Source: Streptomyces sp. CB01249
Lineage (GTDB): Bacteria; Actinomycetota; Actinomycetes; Streptomycetales; Streptomycetaceae
NCBI RefSeq assembly: GCF_001905735.1
Contig: NZ_LISW01000002.1
Location: 1,214,426 to 1,278,425, forward strand
Length of the DNA: 64,000 bases
Direction of reading: 5' to 3'
Part shown: in pieces, positions 53,075 through 63,948 of the stretch
How positions within the stretch are numbered: position 1 is the stretch's first letter
How the letters are laid out: every line of letters begins with the position of its first letter
Made by a program: the position numbers and the translations under genes
Notes under the pieces: model-generated
What the model saw: the letters and a program-made list of their open reading frames with translations, nothing else
Database searches by the model: none
What the model was told of the DNA's origin: nothing

Positions 53075-53236
53075 AGGTGGGGCCGGCCACCGGGGGGCGG
53101 CGTCGCGGGGCTGGGCACGCGCATCTGCGGCGTTGTCGTCAATCACCAACGCTCCGCGTTGGCTCAATCCTCCGCCTTGCAGCTGCACGCACCCAGCCCC
53201 GCTCCTTCTTCCACCCCCCGGTGGCCGGCCCCACCT
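53075..53236. repeat. Perfect 23-bp inverted repeat enclosing 116 bp, with nested inverted repeats
   Basis: The arm 53075-53097 starts AGGTGGGGCCGGCC and ends GGGGGG. Its exact reverse complement is 53214-53236. Inside, GCGGGGCTGGG (53105-53115) matches CCCAGCCCCGC (53192-53202), GCGTTG (53130-53135) matches CAACGC (53147-53152), and CCAACG-N5-CGTTGG sits at 53146-53162. The unit fills the gap between the kinase and the symporter. No gene is seen in it. It may be a MITE-like element, a large transcribed stem, or paired regulator sites. Confidence 0.75.
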
Positions 53237-53338
53237 GTGAACGAAATGCACGCAACGGTGACCGGCGTCACAGCGGGCGGGATAGTCGCCGGGACCCCCG
53301 GCACGGGGGTGGGACGACGACGACCCGAGGAGACCCCC

Positions 53339-54718
53339 GTGGCTGTGAGCGCCGCCGAGCCGGAACGCACCAAGCCGGACCGTACGAAGTATCTGTATCT
53401 CGCCGTGATCGTGGCCGTGGGCCTCGGCATCCTCGTGGGCTTCGTCGCCCCCGACGCCGCCGTGGAGCTCAAGCCCATCGGCACCGGGTTCGTGAACCTG
53501 ATCAAGATGATGATCTCGCCGATCATCTTCTGCACGATCGTCCTGGGCGTCGGCTCCGTCCGCAAGGCCGCCAAGGTCGGCGCCGTCGGCGGGCTCGCCC
53601 TCGGCTACTTCCTGGTCATGTCGACCGTCGCGCTGGCCATCGGCCTGATCGTTGGCAACATCCTGGAGCCCGGCTCCGGCCTTCACATCACCGAGGCGGT
53701 CCGCGCCGCCGGTGAGAAGCAGGCGGCGGGGGCCGGCGAGTCCACCACGGACTTCCTGCTCGGCATCATCCCGACCACCCTGGTCTCCGCCTTCACCGAG
53801 GGCGAGGTCCTCCAGACCCTGCTGATCGCCCTGCTCGCGGGCTTCGCACTCCAGGCCCTGGGCTCGGCCGGTGAGCCGGTGCTGCGCGGCATCGGGCACA
53901 TCCAGCGCCTCGTCTTCCGCATCCTCGCCATGATCATGTGGGCGGCGCCCGTCGGCGCGTTCGGCGCGATGGCCGCGGTGGTCGGTGAGACCGGCGTGGA
54001 CGCGCTGAAGTCCCTCGCGGTCATCATGATCGGGTTCTACGTCACCTGCGCGCTCTTCGTCTTCGTGGTGCTCGGCGCGATCCTGCGCCTGGTCGCGGGG
54101 GTCAACATCTTCGCGCTGCTGAAGTACCTCGGCCGCGAGTTCCTGCTGATCCTGTCCACCTCCTCCTCGGAGTCGGCGCTGCCCCGGCTGATCGCGAAGA
54201 TGGAGCACATGGGCGTCAGCAAGCCCGTCGTCGGCATCACCGTGCCGACCGGCTACTCCTTCAACCTGGACGGCACCGCGATCTACCTGACGATGGCCTC
54301 GCTGTTCATCGCCAACGCGACCGGCGACCCGCTGAGCATCGGCGAGCAGATCTCCCTGCTGGTCTTCATGGTCATCGCCTCCAAGGGCGCCGCGGGCGTC
54401 ACCGGCGCCGGTCTCGCCACGCTCGCGGGCGGCCTCCAGTCGCACCGCCCCGAGCTGGTGGACGGCGTCGGCCTGATCGTCGGCATCGACCGCTTCATGA
54501 GCGAGGCCCGCGCCCTGACCAACTTTGCGGGCAACGCGGTCGCCACGGTCCTCGTCGGTACCTGGACCAAGGAGATCGACCGAGAAAGGGTCGACCAGGT
54601 GCTCTCCGGCGCGATCCCCTTCGACGAGAAGATGCTCAGCGACGAGGGCCCGGCCGAGCCGTACGTCCCCGAGGCCCGCGAGGGCGGCGAGGACCGGCCC
54701 TCGCTCACCAAGGTCTGA
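53339..54718 (+). CDS. DctA-type dicarboxylate/cation symporter
   Basis: A 459-residue member of the DAACS/glutamate transporter family. It has about eight helices plus two re-entrant loops. It shows the serine-rich STSSSESALPRLI loop, PTGYSFNLDGTAIYLTMASLFIA and SKGAAGVTGAG, with substrate-binding GIDRFMSEARALTNFAGNAVATVLV. The GTG follows GAGGAGA. Context next to a CitA/DcuS-type two-component system points to C4-dicarboxylate uptake (succinate, fumarate, malate). The tail is acidic. The leader contains the large inverted repeat. Confidence 0.93.
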   Translation: MAVSAAEPERTKPDRTKYLYLAVIVAVGLGILVGFVAPDAAVELKPIGTGFVNLIKMMISPIIFCTIVLGVGSVRKAAKVGAVGGLALGYFLVMSTVALAIGLIVGNILEPGSGLHITEAVRAAGEKQAAGAGESTTDFLLGIIPTTLVSAFTEGEVLQTLLIALLAGFALQALGSAGEPVLRGIGHIQRLVFRILAMIMWAAPVGAFGAMAAVVGETGVDALKSLAVIMIGFYVTCALFVFVVLGAILRLVAGVNIFALLKYLGREFLLILSTSSSESALPRLIAKMEHMGVSKPVVGITVPTGYSFNLDGTAIYLTMASLFIANATGDPLSIGEQISLLVFMVIASKGAAGVTGAGLATLAGGLQSHRPELVDGVGLIVGIDRFMSEARALTNFAGNAVATVLVGTWTKEIDRERVDQVLSGAIPFDEKMLSDEGPAEPYVPEAREGGEDRPSLTKV

Positions 54719-54726
54719 CGCCCTTG

Positions 54727-54746
54727 CCTTGACGTCGGCGTCAAGG
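54727..54746 (+). promoter_or_regulatory. MerR-type operator
   Basis: CCTTGAC-GTCGGC-GTCAAGG, a perfect inverted repeat with a six-base spacer, 14 bases before the MerR ATG. A CTTGCC -35 and a TACGGT -10 with a 20-base spacer would place the repeat between them, the layout MerR proteins use. The -35/-10 assignment is inference. Confidence 0.6.
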
Positions 54747-54760
54747 ATTACGGTCGCGGT

Positions 54761-55165
54761 ATGCGAATCGGGGAGCTGGCCGAACGGGCCGGGACGACGA
54801 CGCGGACGCTGCGTTACTACGAGTCGCGGGGGCTGCTGCCCGCGCGGCGCGCGGTGAACGGCTACCGCACGTACGACGAGGGCGACCTCAGGCTCATCCA
54901 GCAGATCCGGACCCTCCAGGACTTCGGGTTCGACCTGGAGGAGACCCGGCCCTTCGTGGAGTGCCTGCGCGCCGGGCACCCCGCCGGGGACGCCTGCCCC
55001 GCCTCGCTCGCCGTCTACCGGCGCAAGCTCGGCGAGCTCGACCGGCTCATCGAGCAGCTGCGGGCCGTCCGCACGGAGGTGGGCGCCCAGCTGGCCCGCG
55101 CCGAGCTGGAGGCGTCCGCCGAACTGCCCGGCGGCCCCGAACCACGCTGCGAACTGGGAGGATGA
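54761..55165 (+). CDS. MerR-family regulator, possibly thiol-responsive
   Basis: A 134-residue MerR protein. It has a winged HTH (MRIGELAERAGTTTRTLRYYESRGLLPARRAVNGYRTYDEGDL), then a dimerisation helix. Cys68 and Cys79 flank GHPAGDA, and a third Cys lies at position 130. These could sense thiols or a metal; this is inference. It is followed four bases later by a thioredoxin gene, so a redox-controlled MerR-thioredoxin unit is likely. A clear palindromic operator lies in its own promoter. Confidence 0.9.
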   Translation: MRIGELAERAGTTTRTLRYYESRGLLPARRAVNGYRTYDEGDLRLIQQIRTLQDFGFDLEETRPFVECLRAGHPAGDACPASLAVYRRKLGELDRLIEQLRAVRTEVGAQLARAELEASAELPGGPEPRCELGG

Positions 55166-55168
55166 CAG

Positions 55169-55501
55169 ATGATCCACGTCACGGGCGTCGACGAGCTCAC
55201 CGACGAGACCTTCGACGCCGAGGTACGGGGGGAGGCCCGGCCCGTGCTGGTGGAGTTCACCGCCGACTGGTGCGGCCCCTGCCGCCAGCTCGCCCCGGTC
55301 CTGGGCGCCATCGCCGAGGAGGAGCGCGAACGGCTCCGCGTCGTCCAGATCGACGTCGACCGCAACCCGGGGACCAGCACCCGGTACGGCGTCCTGTCGA
55401 TGCCGACCCTGATGGTGTTCCGGGACGGCGAACCGGTGAAGTCCATGGTCGGCGCCCGCCCGAAGCGGCGGCTGCTCCAGGAGCTGGAGGACGTGCTCTG
55501 A
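55169..55501 (+). CDS. Thioredoxin
   Basis: A 110-residue thioredoxin with FTADWCGPCRQLAP (Cys35, Cys38), the cis-Pro in LSMPTLMVF and the usual fold length. It reduces disulfides in the cytosol using thioredoxin reductase. It differs from typical TrxA in the FTADW start of the active-site loop and a short acidic N-terminus. It is translated four bases after merR and is probably part of the same transcript. Confidence 0.93.
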   Translation: MIHVTGVDELTDETFDAEVRGEARPVLVEFTADWCGPCRQLAPVLGAIAEEERERLRVVQIDVDRNPGTSTRYGVLSMPTLMVFRDGEPVKSMVGARPKRRLLQELEDVL

Positions 55502-55507
55502 CCGCCC

Positions 55508-55540
55508 GAGGGGGCGGGGCCACCGCGGCCCCGCCCCCTC
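55508..55540. terminator. Bidirectional terminator between trx and glgB
   Basis: GAGGGGGCGGGGCC (55508-55521) pairs perfectly with GGCCCCGCCCCCTC (55527-55540) across a five-base loop, between two convergent genes. Confidence 0.7.
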
Positions 55541-55546
55541 ACCGCG

Positions 55547-57967
55547 TCACGCCGGTTTGAACCACACCGTCGCCAGCGGCGGCAGCGTCAGCGACACGCT
55601 CGACGGCCTGCCGTGGGACGGCACGTCCTCCGGCTTCAGCGGCTCCTCGTTGACCACCCCGCCGCCCCCGTACCGGGCCGCGTCCGTGTTCAGGACCTCC
55701 GCCCACAGCCGGGGACCCTCCGGCACCCCGAGCCGGTAGTCGTGCCGCACCACCGGCGAGAAGTTGGAGACCGCCAGCAGCGGCGCGCCCTTCGCGTCGT
55801 GGCGCAGGAACGCGAACACGTTGTCCTCCGCCGCACCCCCGTCCACCCAGGCGAAGCCCTCCGGACGGGTGTCGCGCTGCCAGAGCGCGGGCGTCGCTCC
55901 GTACACCCTGTTGAGGTCGCCCACCAGCTCCCGCACCCCGCGGTGGTCGCCGGACGCCTCGTACGCCGGGTCCAGCAGCCACCAGTCCGGGCCGTGGCCC
56001 TCCGACCACTCCGCGCCCTGGGCGAACTCCTGCCCCATGAAAAGCAGTTGCTTGCCCGGGTGGGCCCACATGAAGCCCAGGTACGCGCGGTGGTTGGCGC
56101 GCTGCTGCCACCAGTCGCCCGGCATCTTGCTCACCAGCGCCTGCTTGCCGTGCACCACCTCGTCGTGCGAGATCGGCAGCACGTAGTTCTCGCTGTACGC
56201 GTACACCATCGAGAACGTCATCTCGTTGTGGTGGTACTTGCGGTGCACCGGCTCCTTGGAGACGTACACCAGCGAGTCGTGCATCCAGCCCATGTTCCAC
56301 TTCAGCCCGAAGCCGAGCCCGCCGTGGTCGGTGGCCCGGGTCACGCCGTCCCAGGCGGTCGACTCCTCGGCGATGGTGACCACGCCCGGATTGCGCCGGT
56401 AGACCGTGGCGTTCATCTCCTGGAGGAAGGCGACCGCGTCCAGGTTCTCCCGCCCGCCGAACTCGTTGGGCGACCACTGGCCGTCCTCGCGCGAGTAGTC
56501 CAGGTAGAGCATCGAGGCGACCGCGTCCACCCGCAGCCCGTCGATGTGGAACTGCTCGCACCAGTACGTGGCGTTGGCGACCAGGAAGTTGCGGACCTCG
56601 GTCCGCCCGTAGTCGAACTCCAGCGTCCCCCAGTCCGGGTGCGCGGCCCGCTTCGGGTCCTCGTGCTCGTACAGCGGCCGCCCGTCGAACTCCGCGAGCG
56701 CCCAGTCGTCGCGCGGGAAGTGCGCCGGCACCCAGTCCATGATCACGCCGATCCCGGCCCGGTGCAGCGCGTCCACCAGGAAGCGGAAGTCGTCCGGCGA
56801 GCCCATCCGGGAGGTCGGGGCGTAGAACCCGGTCACCTGGTAGCCCCAGGAGCCGCCGAAGGGGTGCTCCGACACCGGCATCAGCTCGACGTGCGTGAAG
56901 CCCAGCTCCGCGACGTACGCGGGCAGTTGCTCGGCCAGCTGCCGGTACGAGAGACCGGGCCGCCAGGACGGCAGGTGCACCTCGTACACCGAGAACGGCG
57001 CCTCGTGCACCGGCACGTTCCCGCGGTTCGCCATCCACTCCTCGTCCTGCCACACGTGGTGCGCGGCCGTCACCACCGAGGCGGTGGCGGGCGGCACCTC
57101 GGTGTGCCGGGCCATCGGGTCCGAGCGCGTCGTGTGCGAACCGTCCGGGCGGCAGATGTCGAACTTGTACAGCGCGCCCTCCCCGGTCCCCGGCAGGAAC
57201 AGCTCCCACACCCCGGACGAGCCCAGCGACCGCATCGGGAAGCCCGTGCCGTCCCAGTAGTTGAAGTCACCGCACACCCGCACGCCCCGGGCGTTCGGCG
57301 CCCACACCGTGAACCGCGTCCCGGCGACCCCCTGGTGCTCCATCGGCCGCGCCCCGAGCGCGGTCCACAGCTCCTCGTGCCGCCCCTCCCGGATCAGGTG
57401 CAGATCCAGCTCCCCTAGCGCGGGCAGGAAGCGGTACGGGTCGTGGACCTCGATCTCGTTGTCGTCGTACGTGACCAGCAGCCGGTACTCCGGGACCTCC
57501 GGCAGCGGCAGCACCCCGGAGAACAGCCCGTCCCCGTCGCTGTGCAGCGGCGCCCGCAGCCCCTTCGCGAGCACGGTGACCGCCCGGGCGAACGGGCGCA
57601 GCACCCGGATCTCCACCCCGTCGCCCACCTGGTGCGCGCCCAGCAGGCCGTGCGGGTCGTGGTGCTCGCCGGCCAGCAGCCGGCCCCGGTCGGCGTCGTG
57701 CAGCGGGGTGGCGGGGCGCAGCTCCTGGCTTCCGGCGCTGCGGGGCTTGGGCGGCGCGGCGGCCTTCTTCGCGCGCTTCGGCGGGGCGGCGGCGGACCCT
57801 GTCGCGGGGGTCTTCTTCGGGGCGCGTTTCTTCGCGGGCGGCCCGGCCTGCGGGGAGGACAGCGTGGCGGCGATCGGTTCCTCGGTGAGCGGGAGCTCGG
57901 CGGCGGGCGCGGCGGGGGTGGCGGACACGGCGGGCTCGGACTTGCGGGACGGCTTGCGGGCGGTCAC
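55547..57967 (-). CDS. glgB: 1,4-alpha-glucan branching enzyme
   Basis: An 806-residue GH13 enzyme. The first 75 residues are an Ala/Pro/Lys-rich extension not found in many GlgB. CBM48-type N-domains follow ([20 protein letters not shown]), then a barrel with nucleophile Asp in [10 protein letters not shown] (about 479), acid Glu in TIAEES (about 532) and [10 protein letters not shown]. It makes alpha-1,6 branches in the glucan built by GlgE. The start is GTG; a shorter start inside the extension is possible. It is the last gene of the glgE-treS-pep2-glgB run. Confidence 0.94.
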   Translation of the reverse strand: MTARKPSRKSEPAVSATPAAPAAELPLTEEPIAATLSSPQAGPPAKKRAPKKTPATGSAAAPPKRAKKAAAPPKPRSAGSQELRPATPLHDADRGRLLAGEHHDPHGLLGAHQVGDGVEIRVLRPFARAVTVLAKGLRAPLHSDGDGLFSGVLPLPEVPEYRLLVTYDDNEIEVHDPYRFLPALGELDLHLIREGRHEELWTALGARPMEHQGVAGTRFTVWAPNARGVRVCGDFNYWDGTGFPMRSLGSSGVWELFLPGTGEGALYKFDICRPDGSHTTRSDPMARHTEVPPATASVVTAAHHVWQDEEWMANRGNVPVHEAPFSVYEVHLPSWRPGLSYRQLAEQLPAYVAELGFTHVELMPVSEHPFGGSWGYQVTGFYAPTSRMGSPDDFRFLVDALHRAGIGVIMDWVPAHFPRDDWALAEFDGRPLYEHEDPKRAAHPDWGTLEFDYGRTEVRNFLVANATYWCEQFHIDGLRVDAVASMLYLDYSREDGQWSPNEFGGRENLDAVAFLQEMNATVYRRNPGVVTIAEESTAWDGVTRATDHGGLGFGLKWNMGWMHDSLVYVSKEPVHRKYHHNEMTFSMVYAYSENYVLPISHDEVVHGKQALVSKMPGDWWQQRANHRAYLGFMWAHPGKQLLFMGQEFAQGAEWSEGHGPDWWLLDPAYEASGDHRGVRELVGDLNRVYGATPALWQRDTRPEGFAWVDGGAAEDNVFAFLRHDAKGAPLLAVSNFSPVVRHDYRLGVPEGPRLWAEVLNTDAARYGGGGVVNEEPLKPEDVPSHGRPSSVSLTLPPLATVWFKPA

Positions 57968-58034
57968 AGGGACAGCCTCCTCGGAGGTGTTGGCGGGGTG
58001 GGACGGGCGGGGCGGTACGGGGGAGGGGGCATCC

Positions 58035-59429
58035 TCAGCCGGCGGAGTCCGCGGCCAGGCGGTGGATCGCGGCCATCGGGACCGGCAGCCAGTCGGGCCG
58101 GTGCCGGGCCTCGTACAGCACCTCGTACACCGCCTTGTCGGTCTCGTGGGCGCGCAGCAGCTCCGGCTCGGCGCGCGGGTCGGCGCCCGCCGCCTCGGCG
58201 TAGCCGTCGCAGTAGGCGTCCCGGCAGCGGGCGGCCCACTCGGGCTTCCAGGGCCGGTGCGAGCGGGCCGCGTAGTCGAAGGAGCGCAGCATCCCGGCCA
58301 CGTCGCGCACCGGGGGCTGCGGGCTGCGGCGCTCCGGGAGCGGCCGGGCCGGCTCGCCCTCGAAGTCGATCAGCGACCAGAAGCCGTCGGCGCCCCGCAG
58401 GGTCTGGCCGAGGTGGAGGTCGCCGTGCACCCGCTGGGCGGCCCAGCTGCGCCCCTCGTGCCCGAGCGCGGCGACCGCGTCGAAGGCGGTGCGCAGCCCG
58501 GGGACGTACGGGACCAGCTCCGGGACCGCGTGGGCGGCGGCCTCCAGGCGCTCCACCATGGCGGCGGCCAGCTCGTCGGTCTGGGAGCGGCGGAGCAGCG
58601 GGGTGGGCAGGGCGGCGGCGAGCGCGGTGTGCACCTCGGCGGTGGCCCGGCCCAGCGCCTTCGCCTCGGCCAGGAAGTCGTGGCCGGTGGCGAGGGCGCG
58701 CAGGGCGAGCTGCCAGCCGTCCTGGGCGCCGCGCAGGAAGGGCTGGAGCACCCCGAGCGTCAGCCGCTCCGGCGTCGCCGCCTCGAACCAGGCGACGGGT
58801 GCCGGGACCCGCCCGCACCCCTCGCGGGAGAGGGCGAGCGGCAGTTCCAGGTCGGGGTTGGTGCCCGGGAAGACCCGGCGGAAGATCTTCAGGATGTACG
58901 CGTTGCCGTACACCAGCGAGGAGTTGGACTGCTCGGTGTCCAGCACCCGGGGCGGCAGGTCCTCCGGGATCGGGGCCGCGCCCCGGTCGAAGCGGACCGC
59001 GCCGAGCCGGCCGGGGGTGCGCAATCGTTCCAGCAGCAGCGAGGCGAGGCGTGCGTCGTGCAGCCCGTCGTAGACCGCGAGCCCCGCCAGCGGCCCGTCG
59101 GGCACCCGGCCGATGGCGGCGGGCGCGAGGTGCTGGGGCAGCGCGGAGCGGACCCCGAGGAGCAACTGGTAGCAGTCCACGGGGGGCTGGGCGGGCATGG
59201 TGGGCTGGTGGACCCGCACCAGCAGGTGCAGCAGCCCGGGGGTGGTGCCGTCGCCGCCGTCCACCGGCAGTATCTCGGTGGCCGAGACGAGCGAGAAGGC
59301 GGTGATGGGCCGTCCCTTGCCCGCGAACCACCGCTGCCGGGGCAGCCATTCGTGGAGCAGCGGTCCGAGAGACGGGATCAGGGCTGTGCTGTTCGCCAGG
59401 GTGACCTGAGCGGATGCAGCCTCCGACAT
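58035..59429 (-). CDS. pep2: Maltokinase Pep2
   Basis: A 464-residue maltokinase. The N-terminal start is [41 protein letters not shown]. The kinase-like C-lobe carries [12 protein letters not shown] (catalytic Asp) and SLIDFEGEP (metal Asp), as in aminoglycoside-phosphotransferase folds. It phosphorylates maltose, made from trehalose by TreS, to maltose 1-phosphate for GlgE. GAAAGGA precedes the ATG. It is separate from treS here, whereas in some actinobacteria the two are fused. Confidence 0.93.
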   Translation of the reverse strand: MSEAASAQVTLANSTALIPSLGPLLHEWLPRQRWFAGKGRPITAFSLVSATEILPVDGGDGTTPGLLHLLVRVHQPTMPAQPPVDCYQLLLGVRSALPQHLAPAAIGRVPDGPLAGLAVYDGLHDARLASLLLERLRTPGRLGAVRFDRGAAPIPEDLPPRVLDTEQSNSSLVYGNAYILKIFRRVFPGTNPDLELPLALSREGCGRVPAPVAWFEAATPERLTLGVLQPFLRGAQDGWQLALRALATGHDFLAEAKALGRATAEVHTALAAALPTPLLRRSQTDELAAAMVERLEAAAHAVPELVPYVPGLRTAFDAVAALGHEGRSWAAQRVHGDLHLGQTLRGADGFWSLIDFEGEPARPLPERRSPQPPVRDVAGMLRSFDYAARSHRPWKPEWAARCRDAYCDGYAEAAGADPRAEPELLRAHETDKAVYEVLYEARHRPDWLPVPMAAIHRLAADSAG

Positions 59430-59573
59430 GGCATCGCGTCCTTTCCCCGGGCACACCACAGGATGCGAAGAGTGTCCCGGATTGCGGCATTGGCTGTCCG
59501 GCTGTGCGGGACGTGTCGGGTCAGGATGATCCGTACGGACTCGACATGAGGGGATAGAAACGCCAGGAGGATC

Positions 59574-59587
59574 CAGGAAGCTTCCTG
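59574..59587. promoter_or_regulatory. 14-bp palindrome between treS and pep2
   Basis: CAGGAAG followed by CTTCCTG, perfect, in the 227-base gap, 145 bases before the pep2 start. This is a possible operator or internal promoter element. Confidence 0.35.
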
Positions 59588-59614
59588 AACCACCCGGTAT
59601 GGGTGCGAGTGCCC

Positions 59615-59646
59615 CGTGCGAGGCGGCGGAAACCGCCCCGCACGGT
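59615..59646 (-). terminator. Hairpin after treS
   Basis: CCGTGCGAGGCGG (59615-59627) and CCGCCCCGCACGG (59634-59646) pair with one mismatch, ten bases after the treS stop in its direction. It could attenuate read-through into pep2. Confidence 0.45.
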
Positions 59647-59656
59647 GCCGTACGCG

Positions 59657-61363
59657 TCAGCTCGGCGGCGCGTCCTTGCGCAGCCTGAACCAGTAGAAGC
59701 CGTGTCCCGCGAGAGTCAGCAGGTAGGGCCACTGACCGATGGCGGGGAAGCGCACCCCGCCGATCAGCTCCACCGGATGACGCCCGTTGAAGGACCTGAG
59801 GTCGAGCTCCGTCGGCTGTGCGAACCGGGAGAAGTTGTGGACGCACAGCACCAGGTCGTCCCCGTGCTCACGGGTGAAGGCGAGCACGGCCGGGTTCGAC
59901 GACGGCAGTTCGTTGTAGGTGCCGAGGCCGAACGCGGGGTTCTGCTTGCGGATCTCGATCATCCGCCGGGTCCAGTGCAGCAGCGAGGACGGGGAGGCCA
60001 TCGACGCCTCGACGTTGGTGACCTGGTAGCCGTAGACCGGGTCCATGATCGTGGGGAGGTAGAGCCGCCCCGGATCGCTGGAGGAGAACCCGGCGTTGCG
60101 GTCGGGCGTCCACTGCATCGGGGTGCGGACGGCGTCCCGGTCGCCCAGCCAGATGTTGTCGCCCATCCCGATCTCGTCCCCGTAGTAGAGGATCGGGGAG
60201 CCCGGCAGCGAGAGCAGCAGGGCGGTGAACAGCTCGATCTGGTTGCGGTCGTTGTCCAGCAGCGGCGCCAGCCGGCGGCGGATGCCGATGTTGGCCCGCA
60301 TCCGCGGGTCCTTGGCGTACTCCGCGTACATGTAGTCGCGCTCTTCGTCCGTCACCATTTCGAGCGTCAGCTCGTCGTGGTTGCGCAGGAAGATGCCCCA
60401 CTGGCAGTTGTCCGGGATCGCCGGGGTCTTCGCCAGGATCTCGGAGACCGGGTAGCGGCTCTCGCGCCGTACGGCCATGAAGATGCGCGGCATCACGGGG
60501 AAGTGGAACGCCATGTGGCACTCGTCCCCGCCGGAGCCGTAGTCCCCGAAGTAGTCCACCACGTCCTCGGGCCACTGGTTGGCCTCGGCGAGCAGGACGG
60601 TGTCCGGGTAGTTGGCGTCGATCTCCTTGCGGACCCGCTTGAGGAAGTTGTGGGTCTCGGGGAGGTTCTCGCAGTTGGTGCCCTCGCGCTGGTAGAGGTA
60701 CGGCACCGCGTCGACCCGGAAGCCGTCGATGCCCAGGTCCAGCCAGAAGCGGAGGGCGGAGATGATCTCCTCCTGCACCGCCGGGTTCTCGTAGTTGAGG
60801 TCGGGCTGGTGCGAGAAGAACCGGTGCCAGTAGTACTGCTTGCGCACCGGGTCGAAGGTCCAGTTGGACGACTCGGTGTCCACGAAGATGATCCGGGCGT
60901 CCGGGAACTGCTTGTCGTCGTCGGCCCAGACGTAGTAGTCGCCGTAGGGCCCGTCGGGGTCGGTCCGGGACTGCTGGAACCACTCGTGCTGATCGCTCGT
61001 GTGGTTCATGACGAAGTCGATGATCACGCGCATGCCGCGCTGGTGCGCGGCGTCCACGAACTCCACGAAGTCGGCGAGGTCGCCGAACTCCGGCAGTACG
61101 GCGGTGTAGTCGGAGACGTCGTAACCGCCGTCGCGCAGCGGTGACTTGAAGAAGGGCGGCAGCCAGAGGCAGTCGACCCCCAGCCACTGGAGGTAGTCGA
61201 GCTTGGCGGTGAGCCCCTTCAGGTCTCCGATGCCGTCGCCGTTGGAGTCCTGGAAGGACCGGACGAGCACCTCGTAGAAGACGGCACGCTTGAACCAGTC
61301 GGGATCGCGGTCCTTGGCCGGGGTGTCCTCGAACGTGTCGTGGACGGGCTCATTGACGATCAT
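59657..61363 (-). CDS. treS: Trehalose synthase (maltose alpha-D-glucosyltransferase)
   Basis: A 568-residue GH13 enzyme. It has [64 protein letters not shown], nucleophile Asp in [14 protein letters not shown], acid Glu in [10 protein letters not shown] and stabiliser RNHDELT. It interconverts trehalose and maltose. Its ATG overlaps the glgE stop by four bases, so the two are translated together. The domain is the short TreS form without a fused maltokinase. Confidence 0.95.
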   Translation of the reverse strand: MIVNEPVHDTFEDTPAKDRDPDWFKRAVFYEVLVRSFQDSNGDGIGDLKGLTAKLDYLQWLGVDCLWLPPFFKSPLRDGGYDVSDYTAVLPEFGDLADFVEFVDAAHQRGMRVIIDFVMNHTSDQHEWFQQSRTDPDGPYGDYYVWADDDKQFPDARIIFVDTESSNWTFDPVRKQYYWHRFFSHQPDLNYENPAVQEEIISALRFWLDLGIDGFRVDAVPYLYQREGTNCENLPETHNFLKRVRKEIDANYPDTVLLAEANQWPEDVVDYFGDYGSGGDECHMAFHFPVMPRIFMAVRRESRYPVSEILAKTPAIPDNCQWGIFLRNHDELTLEMVTDEERDYMYAEYAKDPRMRANIGIRRRLAPLLDNDRNQIELFTALLLSLPGSPILYYGDEIGMGDNIWLGDRDAVRTPMQWTPDRNAGFSSSDPGRLYLPTIMDPVYGYQVTNVEASMASPSSLLHWTRRMIEIRKQNPAFGLGTYNELPSSNPAVLAFTREHGDDLVLCVHNFSRFAQPTELDLRSFNGRHPVELIGGVRFPAIGQWPYLLTLAGHGFYWFRLRKDAPPS

Positions 61364-63525
61364 GGTGTGGGTGACCCTCCGGTCGGCGGGGACGGTCGCA
61401 GGACGGCGACGTGCGCGGGCGTGACGCCCGGCTCTAGGCGCACGTAGAACGTCCTGCCCCAGTGATAGGAAGTGCCGGTGAGCTCGTCGCGCACCGGCAC
61501 GCTCTCGTGCCGGTCGAGGCCGAGTTGCGGCATGTCCAACGAGACGGTCGCCTCCTGGGTGTGGTGCGGGTCGAGGTTGACGACCACCAGAAGGATGTTC
61601 GAACCGGAACGCTTGCTGTACGCGATCACCGCGTCGTTGTCGGACGCGTGGAAGTGCACGTCACGCAGCTGCTGCAGGGCCGGGTGGCGGCGCCTGATCC
61701 GGTTGAGCGAGGTGATGAGCGGGGCGAGCGAACGGCCCTCGCGCTCTGCGGCTTCCCAGTCCCTGGGCCGGATCTCGTACTTCTCCGAGTCGAGGTACTC
61801 CTCACTGCCGTGGTGGATCGGGGTGTTCTCGCACAGCTCGTACCCCGCGTACACCCCCCAGGAGGGGGAAAGGGTCGCCGCGAGCACCGCCCTGGCCTCG
61901 AACGCGGGCCTGCCGCCTTCCTGAAGGTATCCCGGAAGGATGTCGGGCGTGTTCACGAAGAAATTCGGCCGCATGAACGCGGCGGTCTCACCGGCCAGTT
62001 CGGTCACGTAATCCGTGAGTTCCTGACGGGTGTTCCGCCAGGTGAAATACGTGTACGACTGCTGGAACCCGATGGCGCCGAGGGTGCGCATCATCGCCGG
62101 CCGGGTGAATGCCTCGGCCAGGAAGATCACATCGGGATCGGTGCGGTTGATCTCCGCGATGACCTTCTCCCAGAAGATCACCGGTTTGGTGTGCGGATTG
62201 TCGACGCGGAAGATCCTCACCCCGCGGTCCATCCAGAACCGCAGGATGCGGACGCTCTCCGCGACGATGCCCGGAAGATCCTTGTCGAAGGCGATCGGAT
62301 AGATGTCCTGGTATTTCTTCGGCGGATTCTCCGCGTACGCGATCGAGCCGTCGGCCCGGTGCTGGAACCACTCGGGGTGCTCCTCCACCCACGGATGGTC
62401 CGGCGAGCACTGGAGGGCGAAATCCAGGGCCACTTCGAGGCGCAGGTTGCGGGCCGTCTCCACGAAGTGGACGAAGTCGTCCAGCGTGCCCAGATCCGGG
62501 TGGACCGCGTCGTGCCCGCCCTCCGCCGAACCGATCGCCCAGGGCACGCCCACGTCGTGCGCGGAGGGGGTCAGCGAGTTGTTCGCGCCCTTGCGGTGCG
62601 TCGTGCCGATGGGGTGGATGGGCGGCAGGTAGACCACGTCGAAGCCCATCGCGGCGACCGCCGGAAGCCGCTCCGCCGCCGTCCGGAAGGTGCCGCTGAC
62701 CAGCCGGGGCTGCTGCGGCTCGGCGGCCTTGGCGCCCCGGCCCTTGCGCGGCTTCGGGGTCTCGTACCTGGCCCCCTCGGAGCGCGGGAACATCTCGTAC
62801 CAGGAGCCGTACAGCGCGCGCCGGCGCTCGACCACCAGCGGGTGCGGGCGGGACGCGGTGACCAGTTCGCGCAGCGGGTGGCGGTCCAGCGCCTCCCGGG
62901 CCTCGGGCGCCAGGGCCGCCGCGAGGCGCGCCTCGGCCGGCCGGGACGCGTCGCGCAGCGCGTCCACCGCCGCCAGTACCGCCTCCCGGCCGTCGCGCTT
63001 CGGGACGCCCTCGGCGGCGCGCTCGTACAACTCGGCGCCCTCGGCGAGGACCAGCGCGGTGTCGATGCCCGCCGGGACCTTGATCCCCGCCGCGTGGCGC
63101 CAGGTCGCGACCGGGTCGCTCCACGCCTCGACCGTGTACGTCCAGCGGCCCTCCGAGTCCGGGGTGACCTCGGCGCCCCAGCGGTCGGTGCCCGGCGCCA
63201 GCTCGCGCATCGGCGTCCAGGGGCCCGGACGGCCGCTCGGACTGCGCAGCACCACATTGGCGGCCACCGCGTCATGGCCCTCGCGGAAGACGGTCGCGGT
63301 GACCTGGAAGGTCTCACCGGCAACGGCCTTGGCGGGCCTTCTGCCGCAGTCGACGAGCGGATGGACGTCGAGAACGGGAATGCGACCGATCATGGAATCA
63401 CCTGGGGGCTGGAGCTGGGACTCGGCAAAGTGGGCAGCGTGCGCCGAAGGCTGAACGCGCGCGCCGCGAAGGTGGGGATGCGTCCTTTCTAGCCGCTCCG
63501 TGGATGACTGGTGGGGTGTGGGCAT
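61360..63525 (-). CDS. glgE: Maltose-1-phosphate maltosyltransferase
   Basis: Up to 721 residues. The core has [56 protein letters not shown], nucleophile Asp in [11 protein letters not shown] and acid Glu in FLAEAFTRP, matching GlgE of GH13_3. It extends alpha-1,4-glucan from maltose 1-phosphate in the cytosol. The start is uncertain. The upstream ATG has AGGAG nearby and gives MPTPHQSS, like my memory of S. coelicolor GlgE. However, about a third of the 44 extra codons end in A or T, unlike the rest. The ATG at 63393 (MIGRIPVLD, 677 residues) is the alternative. Confidence 0.93.
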   Translation of the reverse strand: MPTPHQSSTERLERTHPHLRGARVQPSAHAAHFAESQLQPPGDSMIGRIPVLDVHPLVDCGRRPAKAVAGETFQVTATVFREGHDAVAANVVLRSPSGRPGPWTPMRELAPGTDRWGAEVTPDSEGRWTYTVEAWSDPVATWRHAAGIKVPAGIDTALVLAEGAELYERAAEGVPKRDGREAVLAAVDALRDASRPAEARLAAALAPEAREALDRHPLRELVTASRPHPLVVERRRALYGSWYEMFPRSEGARYETPKPRKGRGAKAAEPQQPRLVSGTFRTAAERLPAVAAMGFDVVYLPPIHPIGTTHRKGANNSLTPSAHDVGVPWAIGSAEGGHDAVHPDLGTLDDFVHFVETARNLRLEVALDFALQCSPDHPWVEEHPEWFQHRADGSIAYAENPPKKYQDIYPIAFDKDLPGIVAESVRILRFWMDRGVRIFRVDNPHTKPVIFWEKVIAEINRTDPDVIFLAEAFTRPAMMRTLGAIGFQQSYTYFTWRNTRQELTDYVTELAGETAAFMRPNFFVNTPDILPGYLQEGGRPAFEARAVLAATLSPSWGVYAGYELCENTPIHHGSEEYLDSEKYEIRPRDWEAAEREGRSLAPLITSLNRIRRRHPALQQLRDVHFHASDNDAVIAYSKRSGSNILLVVVNLDPHHTQEATVSLDMPQLGLDRHESVPVRDELTGTSYHWGRTFYVRLEPGVTPAHVAVLRPSPPTGGSPTP

Positions 63526-63948
63526 GGCCGCTCCTGTGCGCGTTCACTCGAATGGCAGTCCAAACAGGTCGTATACGAACCGGGGGACCGATCACCGTTG
63601 GCCGGGGAATGAAAGACATGCGTGCCGGAGAAGCCTTTCCCCGCAACGTGGTGGGCCAATCCGGTGATATGTCATCTGCTCGGTCGTACGGGGGACGTGG
63701 GAATGGGCGCCACCCGGCAGCTTTCCTTGTGCCGCGAAGGCCCACAAGACCGAATGAGGAGAAGGAATCGGCCATAACGCCTGTGACGTACGGGCCCGGT
63801 GAAGCCTTCCGGGACGGCAGAGGCATACGGGAAAACCATGCGCCGTGTCCGGCGCGCCGGGGACCCGGCTACCGTCGAGGGTGACGGAGCGGCGCACATG
63901 GAGGTGCGTCCCGCTCGGATTCGTACGTCCCCTGTAAAGGTGGAATAC
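63526..63948. promoter_or_regulatory. Divergent intergenic region between glgE and glgP
   Basis: 423 bases with lower GC than the genes. It contains a near-palindromic GGTCGTATACGAACC (core CGTATACG at 63570-63577), about 50 bases before the longer glgE start. Promoters for both genes should be here. No gene is supported. Confidence 0.4.

Noticed and set aside
50774..55177. A 1467-codon minus-strand frame covering the symporter, MerR and part of the kinase
   Set aside because: Only the last 224 codons encode the response regulator. The remainder is antisense to genes with strong family motifs.
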